Shown here piece after piece: positions 7,631 to 11,648 of a stretch of DNA of 11,648 bases; position 1 is the first letter of the stretch, and every line of letters begins with the position of its first letter. Below the pieces are notes generated by a model, which was not told where the DNA came from, ran no database searches, and saw nothing but the letters and a program-made list of their open reading frames with translations. The translations under genes were made by a program, and so were the position numbers. The stretch lies in assembly GCA_013423325.1 (NCBI GenBank), contig BLJB01000778.1, forward strand, positions 1-11,648, given 5' to 3'. The DNA is from Usnea hakonensis. Lineage: Eukaryota > Ascomycota > Lecanoromycetes > Lecanorales > Parmeliaceae.

Positions 7631-7795
7631 AGCCTTTAGATATTATTTATAGAACTCCTAGACTATATTTTTAATATTATCGAATTTATTACTATTTATA
7701 TAGTACTATTTATTATCTTTTAAAATATTCGTCTATTTAATCTTATACTATAAATAGCTATAATAACGGCGGGAGCCTAATATATTATTAATATC
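7631..7795 (-). other. Chromodomain remnant in copy B
   Basis: Fifty-five codons in phase with the reverse transcriptase: D-I-N-N-I-L-G-S-R-R, then Y-K-I-K-stop (TAG for an expected Trp), D-N-K-stop-Y-Y-I (TAG again where Trp is expected), and I-V-stop-E-F at the end. It is better preserved than in copy A, which helps to support the call. Its place after integrase defines a chromovirus. Confidence 0.74.
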
Positions 7796-9994
7796 TTATT
7801 CGTTACTTTTTAGTAGGACCTTCGGCTTTAGTAGAGGCCTCTACTATCCTAAAAAAGGGTTATTAGGGTACTTCTAAAGATACTACGAATAGAATATATT
7901 ATAGATTCGCTAGGTACGAGAGAGATCTAGATAATAAAAAATATTAACTTACTAGATAATTTTATAGAGATCTAGTTATTTATTCTCTAGGTCCTTATAG
8001 GGCCTTATTATATTAATATATTTAAAAGATAACTAAACTCTATTATTAATATTAAATAAGATTTTCTTATAATATTTATTTACTTATCTTTCTATTACGA
8101 TTTAGAAGACTTTTAAGTATTTCTTACTATATTCTAAAATCTCTTCTATCCTCTTAATAATATTTTTAATTTTCGAGACTTATAGTCTCTCCCTTATAGT
8201 CTTATAGTTTATTATATTAGAATTAAAACTTATATAGGGGTTAAATTCTTTATTTATAAAAAAAGGCGTAAATAAGATTAAGAAGACTATATTATTATTA
8301 TTAGTAAATTTTACTATAGGAACCTACTTAGTCTAATTATTTTATATATAATTATAAAAGGTCTAGAGGCCCTTTTTAATATTCTAGTTTACTCTTTTAA
8401 TTTATCTATCTATTTATAAGTAGTAGGTAGTAGAGAGGTTAGTTTAGATTCTAAATCTTTTATATAGACTCTTCTATAAGATAAATATAAATTATAGTTC
8501 TCTATCTAATATAATAGAGCTTAGAAGATTATAAAGGCGATATAAATTCTAGAGAAGAATTTATACTAAAAACTTAATTAAGATCCTATTATTATTTTAA
8601 AAATATAGTATATAGTACCTCTCTTTAGTAAGGTAATAAATAAGAGTATATATAATATTAAATCCTTTTAAAAGAGGAAGATTAGTAATAAAATCTATAA
8701 ATATATCCTACTAATAGACTTATAGGATTAGTAGTAATATTAATAATCTATTTATCTTACTTTAAGATAATTTATTATATTAATAGTTATAATAATTAGT
8801 AATATACTATTTAATAGTTATTATATAGCTAGACTAATAGTAATATTATTATAAAAGATCTACTATTTATCTTATTTCGAGGTAACTATTTAAAGGTTAG
8901 TTATAAACCTTATTAAGTACTAAGATATAGAGGGAGTCTAGAATCTATAATAGGCCTCTTTTAAATAGAGCTCTATCTACTACTCGATATTATTCGAGTT
9001 TAATACTATATAGCTTATAAGTATTATTAGTAATTATATCCTTATACTCTTAATATCCTAAATTATCTTTATTAGTTTAATAAATATATTCGAATAGATC
9101 TACTTCTTCTTCTATAATATAGATATTAATATAATCTAGTATTAGAATTATCTAGTATTATTAATATAGTCTTTTATCCTTCTAATCTATAAAGTAAGCG
9201 TTTACTATTCTAGTAAAAGCGTCTATCTTTAAGTTACTCTTATCTATATAGAAGATTATCTAGAAATTAAATTTAAATGAGATATCTAAATAATAAGCCT
9301 AATAGTAAGTAAGCTTCTTATTTTCTATAAAGATCTTTAGAGCCTAATAATCTATAAAGACCTAAATAGATAAATCTATATACTCGAGTTTAAGGCGCTA
9401 ATATTTAAAGTATTTTATAATTACTAGTAACTCTTTATTATATATATAATAGTTATACTTCGTAGGGACTATTATTTTATTATAGAAAGTTACTAAATAA
9501 AGTATACTCTTATTATTATATTAGAATAGTATTCTATTAGTAATAAAATTAAAAGTATTAATCTTAAATATAGTCTATCTTTTTAAATTAAAGTACTTTA
9601 ATATTAAAATATTAATAATTTATTTTTTAAGACTTTTAAAGGCTTCTAAATAGACCTTATTCTATATAAATAAGATATCCTTTTTAATAAGTTATATTAA
9701 GGGCTTTACTAGCTTTAAGAACTTATAAATAAAATATCTATAAAAGTTAATAAATCTAATAAAGTCTTATACCTCTTTTAGATTTATAGGAGGAGGCTAT
9801 TTAATAATAGCTTCTATCTTTTTAGGGTCTATTCGAAGTCTTTCGCCTAATATAATAATATCTAGAAAGATTATCTCTTCTATATTAAATTTATACTTCT
9901 TAATATCTATTTATAAATTTATATTCTAAAGGCGAGAGAGTACTTTTTAAATATAATCTTAATACTCCTTTTTTAATTTATTATAGATTAGAAT

Positions 9995-10440
9995 ATTATC
10001 GAGATATATCTAGTAGAAATTATTTAAAAATTTTTATAATATCTTATTAATATACTATTAGAAAGAGCTTAGTCTATTAGTTAGTCTAAATAAAAGGACT
10101 TTATATTTATAAGATTCTAGAGCTATTATAAAAGTAGTTAAATTCTTACTTTTAAGATCTATTCTAAACTTATTAAATACTATAATAATATCTAAACGAG
10201 TAAGATATTTATAATCTATAATCTTTCTAATAACCTCCTCTATAAGAGGGAGAGGATATTAATTATATTTAATAAAAATATTTAGCTTTTAATAATCTAT
10301 ATAAAATTATAAATTATTATTAGATTTTAATATAAAGAGGATTAGTAATATATAGAGAGCTTTACTAGATATAATAAATCCCTTAGAAAGATTTTTAATA
10401 AGATACTCTTTAACTCGTTATATCTTATATAGAGATATAT
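9995..10440 (-). other. Reverse transcriptase core remnant in copy B
   Basis: The core starts with a degraded palm segment near 10440 (E-L-K-S-I ... then Y-P-L-P-L-I-E-E-V-I at 10258). It continues through R-L-D-I-I-I-V-F-N-K-F-R-I, where the first catalytic Asp is kept, and reaches Y-L-D-N at 10006-9995. The codon before that motif includes TAG where Gln is usual. Copy A lacks this region because it is truncated at 89. The enzyme copied element RNA into DNA in cytoplasmic particles; this copy cannot, having lost the second Asp and gained stops. Confidence 0.85.
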
Positions 10441-11489
10441 AATATACTCTACTTTATAGAAACTTTATATTAGAAATAAGTTTAATTTTATAATTATAGA
10501 ATTAATAAGAAGAAAGCTTATTAGTTTAAATATAATTAAAGATATTTTAAAAGTTCTAGTATTTAGAAGAAAGCTTTTTCTAAATTATCTTAAAATTTAT
10601 TTTATACGCTTTTATAGTATTTATTTCTAGGGTATCTAGGCGGTTCTTCTAATTAACTAAAACGAGGGTATTAATATTTTTTATAAATATAATAAATAGC
10701 TATATCTCTTTAGTCCTTATCTAATAAGTAAGGAGGTTAAAGATATCTATATTTATAATATATATAGTAAAGGACTCTTTTTCTAATAAGGATTATTCCC
10801 TCTAAAGGACTTTAGAAGTAAATAGAATAGATAAAATTTTAATAATTTATACTTCTAGACTAGCCTTATTATTAGTAAAAAAGATTACTAAATCGGATTA
10901 TATATTAAATAAGACTCTATATTAATTTATTTAAGGCTTATTAAGAATAATTATATACTATTTTAAATTAGTAATAAATATAGAGATAATAAGTTCCTTA
11001 TAACTATTAAATTCGAGATTAAATAAAAGTAGATAAATAATAGAAGTCTTTAATATATTACTATTATATCTATATATATATCGAGGCTTAGATAGAAGTA
11101 TAGATAAGATTTTAAATATAATATATATAGTCGAAATTATCCTCTTATTAATAAAGTAGTATCTTATAATATTAATATTAATTAGAAGAGATACTTAGTA
11201 CCTTTTTCTTTAGCTATATAATATATCTAGTACTATAAAGGGCTTTTTAAAAAATAGAGAGAATTTAGATATAATTTAAAATAAAAGTATAAGATTATTT
11301 TTATTATTTTTAAAATAATATTCTACTCTTATAATATCTCCTATTAAGTCTTTAGTAGAGGATAGTTTTTTTCCGACCCTTTTAAATCTTTATAATAGTT
11401 TAAATTAGATAACCCGTCTATTAAGATTTTATAAATATAGGGGTCTTACTTATATAAGTTTAAATTATAGAAGCGAGCCTAATTATCTA

Positions 11490-11494
11490 GATAG
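11490..11494 (+). repeat. Candidate target-site bases at the right-hand LTR (GATAG)
   Basis: GATAG directly precedes the TGTTAG terminus. If the right-hand LTR belongs to a younger element inserted into copy B, GATAG should reappear just after that element, followed by the rest of B's reading frame. The other end is outside the window. Confidence 0.3.
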
Positions 11495-11648
11495 TGTTAG
11501 GACTGCAACCAGATCAAGTCAATGGTGGTATGTAACGAGGATTCAATTGATGAGGAGGTAAAATCTATGTACAGGTATGAGAAAGATATGTAGGCAGAGA
11601 GGTGCCAAGGCGCTAAACCCGAATAGGAAGGAGGTCACGTGTCTCCTT
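11495..11648 (-). repeat. Almost unmutated LTR of the same family (first 154 bases in window)
   Basis: It begins TGTTAGGACTGCAACCAG and follows the 198-bp LTR base for base up to the window end, about 44 bases short of the expected terminus. It keeps CpA and TpG throughout, whereas the adjacent DNA to 11494 has none nearby, so the RIP boundary coincides with the LTR terminus. It is either the 5' LTR of copy B that escaped mutation or the end of a younger element inserted in B. It shows what the family's LTR looked like before mutation. Confidence 0.85.
11636..11641. promoter_or_regulatory. CACGTG palindrome in the unmutated LTR
   Basis: CACGTG, the core site of many basic helix-loop-helix regulators, is present only in the unmutated LTR. 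The corresponding positions read TATATA in copy B and TATATA-like in copy A, so RIP has erased it there. A role in LTR transcription is possible but not shown; a six-base match can occur by chance. Confidence 0.3.

Larger units (their letters stand above)
6850..11494 (-). mobile_element. Ty3/gypsy chromovirus, copy B (5' end not in window)
   Basis: An LTR retrotransposon on the minus strand: from right to left protease-like region, reverse transcriptase, RNase H, integrase, chromodomain, tail, polypurine tract and 3' LTR. Coding landmarks are in one phase from 11494 to 7631. Gag is not found: only about 300 bases lie between 11494 and the protease-like residue at 11179. Either gag was deleted, or the element continues right of the window and is interrupted at 11494 by a younger insertion of the same family. 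No tRNA primer site is recognised next to 11494. Domain order with a C-terminal chromodomain places it among the chromoviruses, common in fungi. Confidence 0.88.
7631..11494 (-). pseudogene. pol: pol pseudogene of copy B: protease, RT, RNase H, integrase, chromodomain
   Basis: A polyprotein fossil about 1,290 codons long in one frame, with dozens of TAA/TAG but no net frameshift at any landmark. A protease-like region has L-I-N at 11185-11177 (Asp to Asn), P-R-Y-I-Y from 11086 and I-L-N-K-P at 10948-10934. Reverse transcriptase has Y-P-L-P-L-I-E-E from 10258, L-T-R-L-D soon after, and Y-L-D-N at 10006-9995 (second catalytic Asp lost). RNase H lies at about 9600-9209, with N-K-E-L-L and D-A-F-T-R. 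Integrase has Asp at 8695-8693, Asp at 8506-8504 and Lys for Glu at 8398-8396, at 63- and 36-codon spacing. A Tyr-Leu-Asp-Leu-Pro region and a chromodomain (7795-7631) follow. Nearly every lost residue is explained by one or two C/T or G/A steps. Gag is not recognised. Confidence 0.87.

Noticed and set aside
89..11494. A CRISPR array, defence island or novel gene system
   Set aside because: No spaced short repeats with unique spacers, no intact genes and no bacterial features; repeats are explained by LTRs, a minisatellite and transposon relics.
1..11648. Mitochondrial or AT-rich bacterial DNA as explanation of the base composition
   Set aside because: The composition comes from loss of CpA/TpG, with unmutated LTRs of ordinary composition in the same window, and the elements are eukaryotic chromoviruses. 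A uniformly AT-rich genome would not lack ATG.

Overview
The window looks like a relic transposon block from a filamentous ascomycete that performs, or once performed, repeat-induced point mutation (RIP). Almost the whole + and - strand text lacks CpA and TpG; by eye only a small handful remain outside three short patches. The sequence is very A+T-rich with many TpA steps, and copies of the same element differ almost only by C-to-T and G-to-A changes. ATG and TGA are nearly absent, so no intact gene exists. The only open frame of about 100 codons lies inside a pyrimidine-rich minisatellite and is not a credible gene. The organism itself cannot be named from the sequence.

Layout, left to right. 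(1) 1-88: a short, little-mutated flank ending in an A-rich simple repeat. (2) 89-2848, + strand: the 3' part of a Ty3/gypsy retrotransposon (copy A) with RNase H, integrase, chromodomain, 10-G polypurine tract and a 198-bp LTR. (3) 2849-2936: little-mutated flanking DNA. (4) 2940-6849: a mosaic of mutated repeats. It holds a ~370-bp direct repeat in two copies (2940-3312 and 5579-5950), one copy with a tRNA-like T-arm, and weaker partial copies. It also holds an unrecognised 1.2-kb stretch, an almost unmutated 158-bp solo LTR with a perfect 5-bp target duplication (4683-4840), a 23-bp minisatellite (5068-5390), and a probable fragment of a fungal LINE ORF1. (5) 6850-11494, - strand: copy B of the same retrotransposon, with protease, reverse transcriptase, RNase H, integrase and chromodomain still in one reading frame but full of stop codons. 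Its 3' LTR is at 6850-7047. (6) 11495-11648: the start of an almost unmutated LTR of the same family, running off the window.

A and B are inverted copies facing each other tail to tail, giving 2.76-kb inverted-repeat arms separated by 4.0 kb. The RIP state allows a relative chronology. LINE, ~370-bp repeats, copy A and copy B are old and mutated, and copy B interrupts the LINE fragment. The solo LTR, the right-hand LTR and perhaps the left flank are younger. The mutation boundary falls exactly at the LTR terminus at 11494/11495, and the B reading frame runs right up to it with no room for gag. The right-hand LTR may therefore belong to a younger element inserted into B rather than being B's own 5' LTR. 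I see no defence system, host gene cluster or new functional system. The interest lies in the element stratigraphy, the indel-free fossil polyprotein and the unmutated LTR reference.
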